Positions 16,375 through 26,400 of a DNA stretch of 64,000 nucleotides are shown here, piece by piece. The stretch spans positions 1 through 64,000 of the forward strand of contig JAPLFL010000052.1 in assembly GCA_026390695.1 (NCBI GenBank). The letters are read 5' to 3'. Within the stretch, counting starts at the first letter, position 1. Each line of letters starts with the position of its first letter. Made by a program: the position numbers and the translations under genes. The notes beneath the pieces are model-generated. The model saw nothing but the letters and a program-made list of their open reading frames with translations. It was not told the origin of the DNA and did no database searches. The stretch comes from Candidatus Kapaibacterium sp. GTDB taxonomy: Bacteria > Bacteroidota > Ignavibacteria > Kapaibacteriales > UBA2268.

Positions 16375-17036
16375 TTTACCAATCTTTCATCATTAATTAA
16401 TACAAGCTCATCTTCCAAATCTTTCTCGTGGTAATGGTCTTTTATTCCAAGAAAATCATGGATGTAAGGGTCTTTCAATACCAATTCAGGCATTAATTGA
16501 CCTGTTTCACGTATTTTATTTATTTCAATTTCAATTAATTCTTCGGGTTTGCGAGATAAAGCTGTTCTTTCATAAAGCATAGAATCGATTCTATCCCGTA
16601 AGGTTCTAACACTCCAGCGGTCCAATTTACACATTTCAATATAAAAATTCCTTTTATTAACATCTTGTATGGGAATTAGTGCAATGAAATGTGTCCAGCT
16701 CAATTGTCGTATCAGCGATACGACAATCTCCTCATCAGGAAATGCTTCTGCAAACTGAATCATTCTTCTGAGATTTTTATCAGAAAAACTTGTGCCAAAT
16801 TCCTCTACTAATTGTTGCGACAGTGTAGCAACAATTTGCTTCCCGTACTCTGCTCTGCTACTATTAAGTATTTCAACCGAAATTCGTTTGCCTATCTGCC
16901 AGTATAAAATTGTAATTATGGAATTAACAGCAGTAGCGGCACGATTACGGGCTTCATGAATCAAACCGCTGATTTCTTGAACCAGAGATTGATTGAGAAA
17001 TACATCCTTTTCTATTATATTTAAATTGGCTTCCAT
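16371..17036 (-). CDS. DUF1016 N-terminal-domain protein lacking the nuclease domain
   Basis: Protein of 221 residues aligned with the DUF1016_N region: ISGLIHEARNRAATAVNSII, then WQIGKRISVEI and ELVLKDPYIHDFLGIKDHYH. It ends with ERLVK, at the point where relatives continue into the PD-(D/E)XK domain, so the nuclease half is absent. I start it at the ATG at 17036, 7 bp after the upstream stop; a TTG at 17063 would overlap that gene. The stop overlaps the next start, so it is tightly coupled to a full-length DUF1016 protein. It may be a regulatory subunit or a truncated paralogue. Confidence 0.78.
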   Translation of the reverse strand: MEANLNIIEKDVFLNQSLVQEISGLIHEARNRAATAVNSIITILYWQIGKRISVEILNSSRAEYGKQIVATLSQQLVEEFGTSFSDKNLRRMIQFAEAFPDEEIVVSLIRQLSWTHFIALIPIQDVNKRNFYIEMCKLDRWSVRTLRDRIDSMLYERTALSRKPEELIEIEINKIRETGQLMPELVLKDPYIHDFLGIKDHYHEKDLEDELVLINDERLVK

Positions 17037-17043
17037 TTTCCGA

Positions 17044-19893
17044 TTATTTATACTCTTGTTCAATGATGATGATTTCTTCTTCTGTTAATTCATATAGGTC
17101 ATAGACTAAAGAATCAATTTGTTTATCTAAAACATTAATTCTTTGATTAATTAACTTTTTATCGGTATCAGACTTTAATTTATCGGAATGAGCTTCTATT
17201 TGAGCCTCTAACATCTGTTCAACTAATGAGACCATTTTATCATGTTTGGATTTTTGAGATTTAATAGAAAACTCTATTGGTTTTATTGGTAGCACTCTAA
17301 GAAATGTTTTAGAAATATTAACGGTCAATGAAGAATTATTGGTAAATTTAGATATATAATAATATCTTAGAAGTTTAGAATTTAGAATACCTAAAAAATA
17401 TTTGATATTATATTTTGAATCATCATATATAGTGAAATTATTTACTGAATTAAAGGTATAAAATTGTTTATTGTCATATGTTGTAATTAATATTCCACCT
17501 ATCCTTTGCATTATTAACTTTTCTTTGCTTAAAAAAATGGATTCGTTACGTGCACGGTGTAACTTTGATTTCTCATAATTAATGTATTTATTTTTATAGG
17601 ATACATAAAATCGGCTAATATCTTTGCCAAATAATAATGGTTTAAAATTTTCATTTTCTTTTATCTGAGAAATTCCCTCTTTGTTCTTTAAAGTTGCTAT
17701 TCCATTCGAAATTTTTAGAAAACGCTCTAAGGGTAAGGAATTATTATTTACCTTACTGACAACATCTTTATTTTCATCATTTAATAATATATCTATCACA
17801 AAACTCTGGTTGTTTAAGCAAGATTTTTGATCAATTTGATAATCAGAATCTAAACTTATTTCTTCTTTATTGGTATTTTGAATAATATCAATTTTATTAT
17901 CGGAACTATAATTATTATCTGTAATTAATATGACTGGAGAAGCAGTTACATTAACAAATACTCCCGGTTTCAAATTGACAATAATTTTTATTGAGCAATT
18001 CCCCAAAATTCTTCTTCTTATTGAATCATAAACAGTAGCTCTTAAAATATTGTTTGGAATAATAAATCCGAAGGTACCATTTTTATTTAAAAGTGTTGTG
18101 GCACGAAGTATAAAAATTGCAAACAAATTAATTTTACCAGCTTGTCTGGAATTACTTTTACCATCAATTGTTCTGTCAGATAAATAATTCTGCGAAATAT
18201 AATCTTTTGAATCCACACCCCAACTAACATACTTTGTAAATACCCATGGTGGATTTCCGATCACAACATCAAAGCCGCCACTTTTCATTATTCTTTTGAA
18301 TTCATCTTCCCAATCAAAGCAATTAATTTTTCTTTGTTCTTGACGGTCGAACATTTCAAGATTTTTGTCCAAATAGAAGTCTATCCCAATCAAAGAATTA
18401 CCACATTTTATATTATCGTCCAGATCAGGCAATAATGCTTCAGAAATGCTTTTAAGAAATATCTCTCCTTTGCTCTCAGTAATTTCGCCTTCCATCAATG
18501 TAAGCAATAATGATAATTTAGTAACTTCTACTGCTTGCTTATCAATATCAACGCCATAAATATTGTTCAAAAGAATTTTCTTTTTCTCTCTAATTGTTAA
18601 TCTATAATCATCTTTGCCTGCTTGATAAATTTTAGCTTCTTTCAATGCTTTTTTGATATTTCCATTATTCAAATAAAATTCTATATGAAAATTAAGTAAG
18701 TATTTATAGGCTCCTACCAAAAAACTGCCACTTCCACAGGCAGGATCAAGAATTGTAAGGTCTTCAATATCTTTTGGTGATTTATTCTTAACCCTTCTTC
18801 CAATTGTCTTTTCAATAATAAAATCAACAATATATTGAGGAGTGTAATAAACACCTCCTGCTTTTCTTACTTCAGGTTTTTCTTCTACTTTGGCAACATG
18901 TCGGTTACTTAAAGTTATCGTTTTACCTAAAAACTGCTCATAAATCTGGCCTAAAACTTCTATTGGAAGAACAGAAAACTCATAAGGCATTGGATAATAT
19001 AAATCATTAATTATCCCTTTTAAAATTTTATCATCAACTTTAATATCGTTGATCCAGTTCACAGTTTTAAAGAGTCCGGAATTATATTTTTTATTTGATG
19101 AATCGAAGTATTTTATTAATAAATCATAAATATCTTTATTTTTGGAAAATATTTGTAAAGAAGCATATTTTTCAGTATTTCTATCTTCAGCCATTCTTAA
19201 GAAAATTATTCTGTCGATGATAGTTTGTACTGCCTCGTTTAAAAAATAAGTATCAAGTTCTTTATTTCTTAAAGCAATGTTTTTTGCAAGTTCAATTCTC
19301 CAACCTTCGATCAAATCTAATAATTCTTTATCAATAGTTTGAGTAACTTTTTTCTTTGTATTATCTTCTTTAAATTTTTTGAATTTTCCTTGCCAAACAG
19401 CTTGCTTTGAAATAGTGTTGCTAAAAAATTCCCAATTATTCTCAAAATCCGAATATTTACAATAGAATATTCTTGCAATAGAAGCGCCATCTGATTCTTT
19501 TGGTTTTATGCTTGTATCATAGATAGAAAATTCATTAAAATTTGTCAAAATAGAAATTGAAAGCCCAGCCGTATAGCCATATCTCCTGAGCTGAAAAGCA
19601 GATTTTGAATCAAAAAAAATATTTATACTCGGCTTTTTTGCTTCAACAAAAAATTGTCTTTCTCTTCCGATTTTAAAACAATAATCAGGTGATTTAGGTT
19701 TTCCTTCTATTACAACTTTATCCTCCCGAATTACTTCACGAAAATCTTCGGAAGCTCCAGTTGAGTTATAAACATCCCAGCCTAATTCCAAAAAGAATTT
19801 ATCTATAAAATCAATTTTAGTATTTTCTTCATCATAACGAGTAGATTTATAATCCTCGATATTATTTGAAAATTGTTCTATTAGTTCTTTCAT
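17044..19893 (-). CDS. Type IIG restriction-modification enzyme (Eco57I-like)
   Basis: Single-chain enzyme of 949 residues. The N-terminal PD-(D/E)XK nuclease is P69-D70-Y with E84-A-K86 (FFVEAKK). Residues about 180-340 are the helical connector. The N6-adenine methyltransferase has motif I LDPACGSGSFLVGAY at 382-396 and the catalytic N-P-P-W at 547-550. A C-terminal TaqI-like target-recognition region (FYTFNSVNNFTIYDD, LLRYYYISKF) and a charged coiled tail follow. Such enzymes bind, cut and methylate an asymmetric DNA site using S-adenosylmethionine, so no separate methylase or specificity gene is needed. It heads an operon with two DUF1016 genes. The recognition site cannot be read from sequence. 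Confidence 0.92.
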   Translation of the reverse strand: MKELIEQFSNNIEDYKSTRYDEENTKIDFIDKFFLELGWDVYNSTGASEDFREVIREDKVVIEGKPKSPDYCFKIGRERQFFVEAKKPSINIFFDSKSAFQLRRYGYTAGLSISILTNFNEFSIYDTSIKPKESDGASIARIFYCKYSDFENNWEFFSNTISKQAVWQGKFKKFKEDNTKKKVTQTIDKELLDLIEGWRIELAKNIALRNKELDTYFLNEAVQTIIDRIIFLRMAEDRNTEKYASLQIFSKNKDIYDLLIKYFDSSNKKYNSGLFKTVNWINDIKVDDKILKGIINDLYYPMPYEFSVLPIEVLGQIYEQFLGKTITLSNRHVAKVEEKPEVRKAGGVYYTPQYIVDFIIEKTIGRRVKNKSPKDIEDLTILDPACGSGSFLVGAYKYLLNFHIEFYLNNGNIKKALKEAKIYQAGKDDYRLTIREKKKILLNNIYGVDIDKQAVEVTKLSLLLTLMEGEITESKGEIFLKSISEALLPDLDDNIKCGNSLIGIDFYLDKNLEMFDRQEQRKINCFDWEDEFKRIMKSGGFDVVIGNPPWVFTKYVSWGVDSKDYISQNYLSDRTIDGKSNSRQAGKINLFAIFILRATTLLNKNGTFGFIIPNNILRATVYDSIRRRILGNCSIKIIVNLKPGVFVNVTASPVILITDNNYSSDNKIDIIQNTNKEEISLDSDYQIDQKSCLNNQSFVIDILLNDENKDVVSKVNNNSLPLERFLKISNGIATLKNKEGISQIKENENFKPLLFGKDISRFYVSYKNKYINYEKSKLHRARNESIFLSKEKLIMQRIGGILITTYDNKQFYTFNSVNNFTIYDDSKYNIKYFLGILNSKLLRYYYISKFTNNSSLTVNISKTFLRVLPIKPIEFSIKSQKSKHDKMVSLVEQMLEAQIEAHSDKLKSDTDKKLINQRINVLDKQIDSLVYDLYELTEEEIIIIEQEYK

Positions 19894-19898
19894 AAAAT

Positions 19899-20072
19899 TT
19901 AGTTATTTATGTAATAATTTATCTCATTACGTCCACCACTTGATGTTTCATTTTGCAACTTCAAGATTAAAAAAATAGCCATAAAGTTTAATGCCTCAAC
20001 AAATTTCAACCGATGACAATTTGTCACCGACTGAAATTTTGTAATTAAATCCAACATTGACTCTACTTCCAT
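19899..20072 (-). CDS. Possible small protein just upstream of the restriction enzyme
   Basis: Open frame of 57 codons: MEVESMLDLITKFQSVTNCH, then RLKFVEALNFMAIFLILKLQ and a polar tail NETSSGGRNEINYYINN. It ends 5 bp before the type IIG gene on the same strand and begins 15 bp beyond the pfk stop. There is no good ribosome site and I recognise no family. The position is that of a restriction controller protein, but no helix-turn-helix is evident. The gene may not be real. An imperfect 18-bp stem (20005-20043) lies within it. Confidence 0.35.
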   Translation of the reverse strand: MEVESMLDLITKFQSVTNCHRLKFVEALNFMAIFLILKLQNETSSGGRNEINYYINN

Positions 20073-20087
20073 TTTCAAATTAACTAA

Positions 20088-21296
20088 TTACATATACCTA
20101 TGAATATATCCCGTATGCTCTTTGAAAACAGGCCTGTATTCTTCGGGCTGCCGGCCAAAGCAGATGCCCAATGATTCATAGAATGAAATTTCTTCAGGAT
20201 CGACGTATCGCTGCTTTATAGCTTCAGCTGTTGCCATGTAGGATATTTCATTCCTTTCGGTACCAACAACGGTAACTCCAGAAATGCCATTTTTCATTAA
20301 ATAAACTGCCGAAGCGCCGCCTTGTTTGCCAAAAGTTACGTCATAGCTGCTGGTATCTCCGGCGCGAACAAGGTGACCAAGCGAAATTTCACGGATTTCC
20401 GGGAACATATAAATACCTTCTACATAAACCCCTTCTTTTTTAAGCAATGTTCCCCAATCAGGGTCATTTTTCATATAATTTTCAAGTTGGCTGCGCACAT
20501 ATCCTCCTGCTCCGGCAAGTCGCTGATGTCCGAATGAATCCACCTGCCCTTTATCAGTAAAAAATTCTCCTGATATATCACGGATTCCTTCAGCAATTAC
20601 ACAAATATATGTTGCACCTTTAACATCGCTGTTGATCAGACGGCTCATGTATTTTGCTTTAAAATCTTCATACACAAATTTATAATCAACAGGTACTTCA
20701 GGAATTAATATCGCATCGGCATCGGCTCCGATTCCGCCTCGAAAGGCAGTGTGTCCGGCATAGCGACCAAAAACTTCAATAATTAATGCGCGGTTGTGTG
20801 TCAGACCGGTTGTACGAAGTTCGCGAGTGAAATGGGAAATTCGATTGATGGTTGAATCGCCACCTACTGAATAGGTCTGCAAGTCCAAATCCATGGTTTT
20901 CGGAACATGTACGCATTTTATTCCCTGACGCGCTAAATCTACGACCACAGAACCGGTATCATCGCCACCAGCAATAATTAATCCATCAATATGATGTTTA
21001 GCAAGTCCTGTTTTTATTTTATTATATTTATCGGGGTCATTAATTTTAGAAATCTTGACGCGAGAGTGACCAGCTTCCGAACCTGCAATGCCAGATTGAA
21101 TAGAATCAGCGCGGATATTATCAATAACAACCGGCTCTAAAACATCCAAATTATAAAGTCCGGCATAGCCGTTTTGGATCATACAAATCTCAATTCCAAG
21201 AGTATTTGCTGCTTTTGCTGCACCTGTAATAACTGCATTAAGACCACCGCAATCGCCACCACTGGTAATTACGCCAAGTTTTTTAATTTCTGCCAT
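20088..21296 (-). CDS. 6-phosphofructokinase, predicted PPi-dependent
   Basis: Glycolytic enzyme of 402 residues that phosphorylates fructose 6-phosphate. The N-terminal phosphate-binding loop is TSGGDCGGLNAVI (12-24). The donor-site motif reads AGGDDTGS with D113 where ATP enzymes have Gly, and the active-site motif is PKTMDLDL with K133 where ATP enzymes usually have Gly. Asp and Lys at these two places are the established marks of pyrophosphate-using enzymes. The second motif is itself unusual (MDLD instead of IDND), so activity should be tested. The gene stands alone; the restriction genes follow. Confidence 0.88.
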   Translation of the reverse strand: MAEIKKLGVITSGGDCGGLNAVITGAAKAANTLGIEICMIQNGYAGLYNLDVLEPVVIDNIRADSIQSGIAGSEAGHSRVKISKINDPDKYNKIKTGLAKHHIDGLIIAGGDDTGSVVVDLARQGIKCVHVPKTMDLDLQTYSVGGDSTINRISHFTRELRTTGLTHNRALIIEVFGRYAGHTAFRGGIGADADAILIPEVPVDYKFVYEDFKAKYMSRLINSDVKGATYICVIAEGIRDISGEFFTDKGQVDSFGHQRLAGAGGYVRSQLENYMKNDPDWGTLLKKEGVYVEGIYMFPEIREISLGHLVRAGDTSSYDVTFGKQGGASAVYLMKNGISGVTVVGTERNEISYMATAEAIKQRYVDPEEISFYESLGICFGRQPEEYRPVFKEHTGYIHRYM

Positions 21297-21386
21297 ATTG
21301 ATTAACCCTAATTATATATTTAATAATTAATAAAAAAATGTAATTAGGTATTGACGAAGGAAGGATGGAAATATTATGTAAGATCA

Positions 21387-22610
21387 TCAATTGTGGAAAT
21401 TAATCACTATAATTTTGTCCATTGTTAATTTATTAATTGTATAAATACCTCCTTTTGTTTTGGCGAGTATATTAGTGTCCAACCAATGTCCATATTTAGC
21501 TTTCATATAGGCACCCATGTGTTGATTATTATCATCCTCCATTAAATCCCATTTGCCTACAGGTTCAACACCATCAGTATTACCATCTTTATCTTTATAA
21601 TGGTATAAATCTGGAGCACCAAGTGTATCGAACATTTCATAGTTTAATACACTTACTGATCTTGGGTTATAAGCCCATGATGAAAGTAACAAGTTATAAT
21701 ACCAAACTCTTTTACCATTAATTTTTACATCAAAGGAACTCAATTCACTTTTATGAGGCAATAATAGTTTACCACCAGAACCTACATCTGGCCCTTGAAT
21801 CATAAATGCAACTTTATCAACTAATCCATCATTATCATTGTCTATATCTTTGTTAGGGGGAATTTGTGATGAAACAGAATTAACCGCATTCATAAGTATG
21901 GTGTGTTCTCTATCCCATCTTTCTGAATCATTTTTATAGCCTTCTGGGTTTGTATTTGCATCATAAACACAATAGTAACCTCGTGGATGAGAGGCTCGAT
22001 AGGAAATAACTGTAGCTCCGGAAGGACTTGGATAGAATGAAGTGTTAATCACTAATTGATTATATGAGACTTCCTCATAATAAGTATGCATCGATACAGA
22101 ATTTGTAGAGTTAAATTGATCTCCAAAAAAACTTGTTTGTTCTGTAAATTCATTTTGATCAGAAAATCTAACAAATATCACAAGATTATTCAGTGTTTCT
22201 ATATTTTTAACCTGAACTTGATTATTGCTATTTTTTAATTTAGGTTTTTCAATTTTTGGGAATAAAGTTTGTCTCCTTAAAAGATATTTTTCTTTGGAGA
22301 TTTTAATCCATTTAGGTATCCCCAAAGTTTCGGGATTAATTTCTCCAACAACCTGATTTGAAGCGACGACTTCACCATTTTGACTGTTAGCATAGACATA
22401 ATAGCCGTTTGAATGATTTTGAACAATTGTATAACCTGTGATGTCGTGAAGCCAGTTATAATATTCGTCTCCACTTGCGAATACATGAATAATCATACCA
22501 TTCGGTTGTTTCATGGTAGTTGGAATAAAATCCCGATACGCAGCACTCACTCTTATTGACTGCATAATTAGAATTAATGAAAACATTGCTAATAAATAAA
22601 ACATCTTCAT
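21387..22610 (-). CDS. M6-type secreted metalloprotease homologue with lost zinc motif
   Basis: Protein of 407 residues with a signal peptide (about 1-24, ending VSAA) and the propeptide and catalytic region of M6 (immune inhibitor A-like) peptidases: IDNDNDGLVDKVAFMIQG near 257 and LGAPDLYHYKDKDGN near 330. The zinc motif expected directly before LGAPDLY is H-E-x-x-H; here it is Y324-E-M-F-D328, so both histidines are gone, each by a single-base change. The chain also stops soon after the DLMEDDNNQHMGAYMK region, where relatives continue. It is probably inactive, either degenerate or repurposed. A leader-like repeat lies 260 bp upstream. Confidence 0.8.
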   Translation of the reverse strand: MKMFYLLAMFSLILIMQSIRVSAAYRDFIPTTMKQPNGMIIHVFASGDEYYNWLHDITGYTIVQNHSNGYYVYANSQNGEVVASNQVVGEINPETLGIPKWIKISKEKYLLRRQTLFPKIEKPKLKNSNNQVQVKNIETLNNLVIFVRFSDQNEFTEQTSFFGDQFNSTNSVSMHTYYEEVSYNQLVINTSFYPSPSGATVISYRASHPRGYYCVYDANTNPEGYKNDSERWDREHTILMNAVNSVSSQIPPNKDIDNDNDGLVDKVAFMIQGPDVGSGGKLLLPHKSELSSFDVKINGKRVWYYNLLLSSWAYNPRSVSVLNYEMFDTLGAPDLYHYKDKDGNTDGVEPVGKWDLMEDDNNQHMGAYMKAKYGHWLDTNILAKTKGGIYTINKLTMDKIIVINFHN

Positions 22611-22860
22611 AAAAATCTCTTATATATACAAAAAAAACAAAACTCCACTCAATAAATCCTTCAAACAAGTTTTAGGTTTCGAATATTTGAAAAATATTTT
22701 AAATAAGTTTCGATATTTTTTTTCAATCTCTCAAGCACCGCTCTTATAGCCAATGAATTAACCATATAAATACTCAAGGGAAGTTCTAAAAACTGTCATT
22801 TCTGTGGATACAGGATCTCCTGATTGGCACTGGCATCAATGACAGGAACTAAACTTTAAA

Positions 22861-23043
22861 ACAACCTCAACACGCAGTTAAACTTTCATAATCACCTTTA
22901 CATCGCCCGACAAGTTTATCCCTAAAACTCTATCTCAAACTTATTAGTTATGATTTGGATATTTGGAAAAAATAACTTTCTCCCGAAAGTCGCACCAATC
23001 CTTACTAATTCGTTTACCAAAGAACAATTAATTGTTTACATTA
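22861..23043 (-). promoter_or_regulatory. Leader-like repeated element, copy 1
   Basis: Read on the minus strand this matches 27856-28060 along its whole length, with identical blocks of 32 nt (22873-22904, including GATGTAAAGGTGATTATGAA) and 25 nt (22932-22956, including AACTAATAAGTT, a small hairpin), and GGTGCGACTTTC. ACTTTC-GGGA-GAAAGT forms a perfect stem. It points toward the M6-like gene. It may be a long structured 5' leader, a non-coding RNA or a mobile repeat. Confidence 0.7.
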
Positions 23044-23075
23044 CAAAATTACATAATAGATTTGAATTAAACAAA
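23044..23075 (-). promoter_or_regulatory. Candidate Bacteroidota-type promoter for leader copy 1
   Basis: On the minus strand TTTG (23075-23072), a 20-base spacer and TAATTTTG (23051-23044) match the TTTG-N19ish-TAnnTTTG promoter of Bacteroidota. The conserved leader begins directly downstream. Confidence 0.55.
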
Positions 23076-23182
23076 AATTTGTTAATATATTTATAAATAT
23101 TAAAGTGAAATTCTAATGATTTATTTTTTAAAGAATGGAAATGTCCTGACAGAGGTTGGCACTCTTCCTATTCCCTTCCCGT

Positions 23183-23289
23183 CGGATAATATCATTCCCT
23201 TGTTGAAACGAGTATAACACACAGTTCGTTTCGACTCCGATCATCGAGCTATACAGTTCACTATACGTAATCGAAGGGAATATTGTCCG
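23183..23289. other. Multi-stem structured segment of unknown nature
   Basis: CGGATAATATCATTCCC (23183-23199) pairs with GGGAATATTGTCCG (23276-23289), and inside it GTTGAAACGA (23202-23211) pairs with TCGTTTCGAC (23226-23235). The nesting suggests a branched RNA or DNA fold. It lies between the nrdJ stop and the leader copy. No gene assigned. Confidence 0.45.
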
Positions 23290-23369
23290 ATTGCAATAAG
23301 GAAATGATATAAAATTAACCAATAATTTTATAACTTTATAAACTTTCATCTTGGAACTTATATTATATC

Positions 23370-23399
23370 CCACCATACAAATTTAGTTCTGTATGGTGG
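23370..23399. terminator. Hairpin after nrdJ
   Basis: CCACCATACA and TGTATGGTGG form a perfect 10-bp stem about 45 bp after the nrdJ stop. There is no strong T-run on the minus-strand side, so termination is probable rather than certain. Confidence 0.5.
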
Positions 23400-23443
23400 T
23401 AATATTTTCTTCAACTTTATAACATTATAAGCTTGTAACTGAT

Positions 23444-26400
23444 TTAGGAACAGCCGCTGGTTGTTCCACAATCATCACAAACCGTACAGCTTCCGTTCCG
23501 GCGTACTCGCATAGAACCGCAATTATTGCACTGTTCGCCGGTATAGCCCTGATGTTTTGCTTCAGTATAAGATTTAACTTTTTCTAATTTATTGCCGTTT
23601 CGCTTTGGAACTGTTCCTGAAGGAAAATCAGCATAAACAAGATCATTTATTCTATCATCAATAATATCTTTATCTGGTGAAAAATCCAACCCGGAATTAA
23701 CATTATGTGTTTGTCCGGTTGCAGTCGGTTCAAGTGTTGAATTATCATCGGATTTATCGGGTTCCTCGTCAACTGCCTTAACATGAACAAAATCCGTGCG
23801 ATTAAGATAATCGTAACCTAACGAACGAAATACGTAATCCAAAATTGAAGTTGCTGATTTTATTGCTTCGTGCCCTTCTACATAACCGGCTGGCTCAAAG
23901 CGTGTAAAAGTAAATGAATCAACAAGTTCTTCTAATGGTACACCATATTGCAAAGCTTTTGATGCCAAAATAGCGAAACTATTGAGTAATCCGCGGAAAG
24001 AGGCACCTTCTTTATACATATCAATAAATATCTCACCCAAAGCACCATCATCGTATTCACCGGTACGCAAATAAACTTTATGACCGCCAACATAAGCTTC
24101 GCGAATGTGGCCGTGACGTTTTTTTGGTAGTTTATAACGAGTGGCCTGATATTGCAAGCGATTGGCAATTACTTCCTGAATTTCTTTTGGTCCTTTGGTT
24201 TCATCAAGATCAGCTTCGTCACCAAGAGAAATAATTTCATCAAGATCGGCATAATTCGCTGAATTAAGCGGTTGCGATAACTTGGAACCATCGCGGTAAA
24301 GAGCAATAGCCTTGAGCATTTTTTTCCATGATTTCATATAAACATCACCGATATCAGCAATGGTAGCTTCACGCGGCATATTTACCGTTTTAGAGATTGC
24401 ACCTGATATAAAAGGTTGAGCCGCTGCCATCATCTGTACATGAGCAAAATGTGCTATATAACGTTGTCCTTTTTTACCACATTTATTTGCAGTATCAAAT
24501 ATAGGTAAATGCTCGGTTTTTAAGTGTGGTGCACCTTCTATCATCATTGTTCCACAAATATAATCATTAGCTTTTTCGATTTCGTCTTCACTATATCCAA
24601 GTGCAACCAACAAATTAAAATCTTTATCATCAAGCTGCTGATCGGTAAACCCAAGCTTCTTAAAGAACTCCTCACCTAAAGTCCATTTATTGAATGCAAA
24701 TTTTATATCAAAAACATTATCAAGCTGTTCTTCAATAATATTTATCTTTTCATCAGTAAAACCATGCTCCTTGAGTGACTTTTTATTGATAACAGGTGCT
24801 CCGACTAATGAGCCGGTTCCCTTACAGTACTTTTCAATATCTTCTATTTGTTTATCAGTGTAATGCAGCTTCTGTAGCGCTCTGCGGACGGATTGATTAA
24901 CAATTTTAAAATATCCGCCACCAGCTAATTTTTTATACTTAATAACAGCAAAATCTGGTTCAATCCCAGTTGTATCACAATCCATAATTAATCCAATAGT
25001 ACCCGTAGGAGCCAGAACAGTTACCTGAGCATTGCGATAGCCAAATTCTTCTCCATTTTTTATAGCTTTGTTCCATGTTTCCCGAACAGCATGGTGCAAA
25101 TATTGAGGACAATACTTAGGTTCAATTCCCATTGGTTTAATTGTCAAGTCTTCGTATTCAACTGGAGAAGCATTCAGTGCAGCCCGGCGGTGATTCCGCA
25201 TAACTTTCAACATGTGTTTCTTGTTCAACTCATATTCAGGAAACGAACCAAACTCTTTTGCCATTTCGGCTGATGCAGCATAAGCTTCCCCAGTCATAAG
25301 AGCCGAAATAGCTCCTGTCATTGCAGATGCTTCGGGAGAATCATAAGGAATGCCGCTCACCATCAGCAGACTACCGAGATTTGCATATCCAAGTCCGAGA
25401 GTCCTGAATTTGTAGCTTAAATCGGCCACACGTTTTGATGGGAATTGAGCCATCAGAACGGATATTTCGAGGATAGTCGTCCAAATTCTGACAGCATGAC
25501 GAAAATCTTCTACAAGAAATTCTCCTGTTTCCTCATCCAGAAATTTAATTAGATTCAGACTGGCTAAATTGCATGCGGTATCATCCAAAAACATATATTC
25601 GCTACATGGATTACTCGCATTTATTCTACCTGATTCAGGACAGGTGTGCCATTCATTGATTGTTGTGTCGTACTGTAAGCCCGGATCGGCAGATTTCCAA
25701 GCATTGAGATTGATTTTCTCCCATAATTGGCGAGCACGTATCTGTTTAACAGTTTTATCGTTGGTTCGCCACTTCAGTTCCCACATTTCATCTTTTTCTA
25801 CAGCCTTCATAAACTCATTTGTTATCCTGACCGTATTATTGGAATTCTGTCCGCTAACAGTCTGGTAGCCTTTCCCTTCATAATGAGTATCAAATATATC
25901 AAGGTTAAGAGAAGTAAAGCCCTGATCCACCATTTGCAAGACTCTTTCGATATAAGACAGCGGAACTCCGCGATGCAAGGCATTTTGTATAAGGTTATTC
26001 AGTTTTTTATTTTCTTTCCTATCCGATCCGTTAGAAATAGCTTCTTCTAATATTGCCTGCATGAATGTTGCGTTAACCTTGGAACCCGCAACCAAAGCTG
26101 CAACTTTTTCTTCTTCCTTAGCTTTCCATTCAATAAATTCTTCAATATCCGGATGATCTATATTTAAAATAACCATCTTAGCGGCTCTGCGAGTGGTTCC
26201 ACCGGATTTTATCGCTCCGGCTGCACGGTCAAATATTTTCAAAAAGCTCATCAGTCCTGATGAAACACCACCACCTGAAAGTATTTCACCTTCAGCACGA
26301 ACATTTGAAAAGTTCGTTCCCGATCCGGAACCAAATTTAAATATCAATGCTTCACGAGTAGCTAAATCAAAAATTCCACCTTCACCGATTAATTCATCTG

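Larger units (their letters stand above)
22611..23443. other. Intergenic region with a repeated leader and hairpins
   Basis: Contains a degenerate palindromic element (about 22793-22850: AACTGTCATTTCTGTGGATA through AATGACAG), the repeated leader sequence (22861-23043, minus strand), a promoter-like site, a multi-stem segment at 23183-23289 and a 10-bp stem hairpin at 23370-23399. No credible gene. Confidence 0.7.

Noticed and set aside
23128-23376. 82-codon minus-strand frame after nrdJ
   Set aside because: It crosses the nested stems and hairpin, lacks a ribosome site and has no recognisable protein features.
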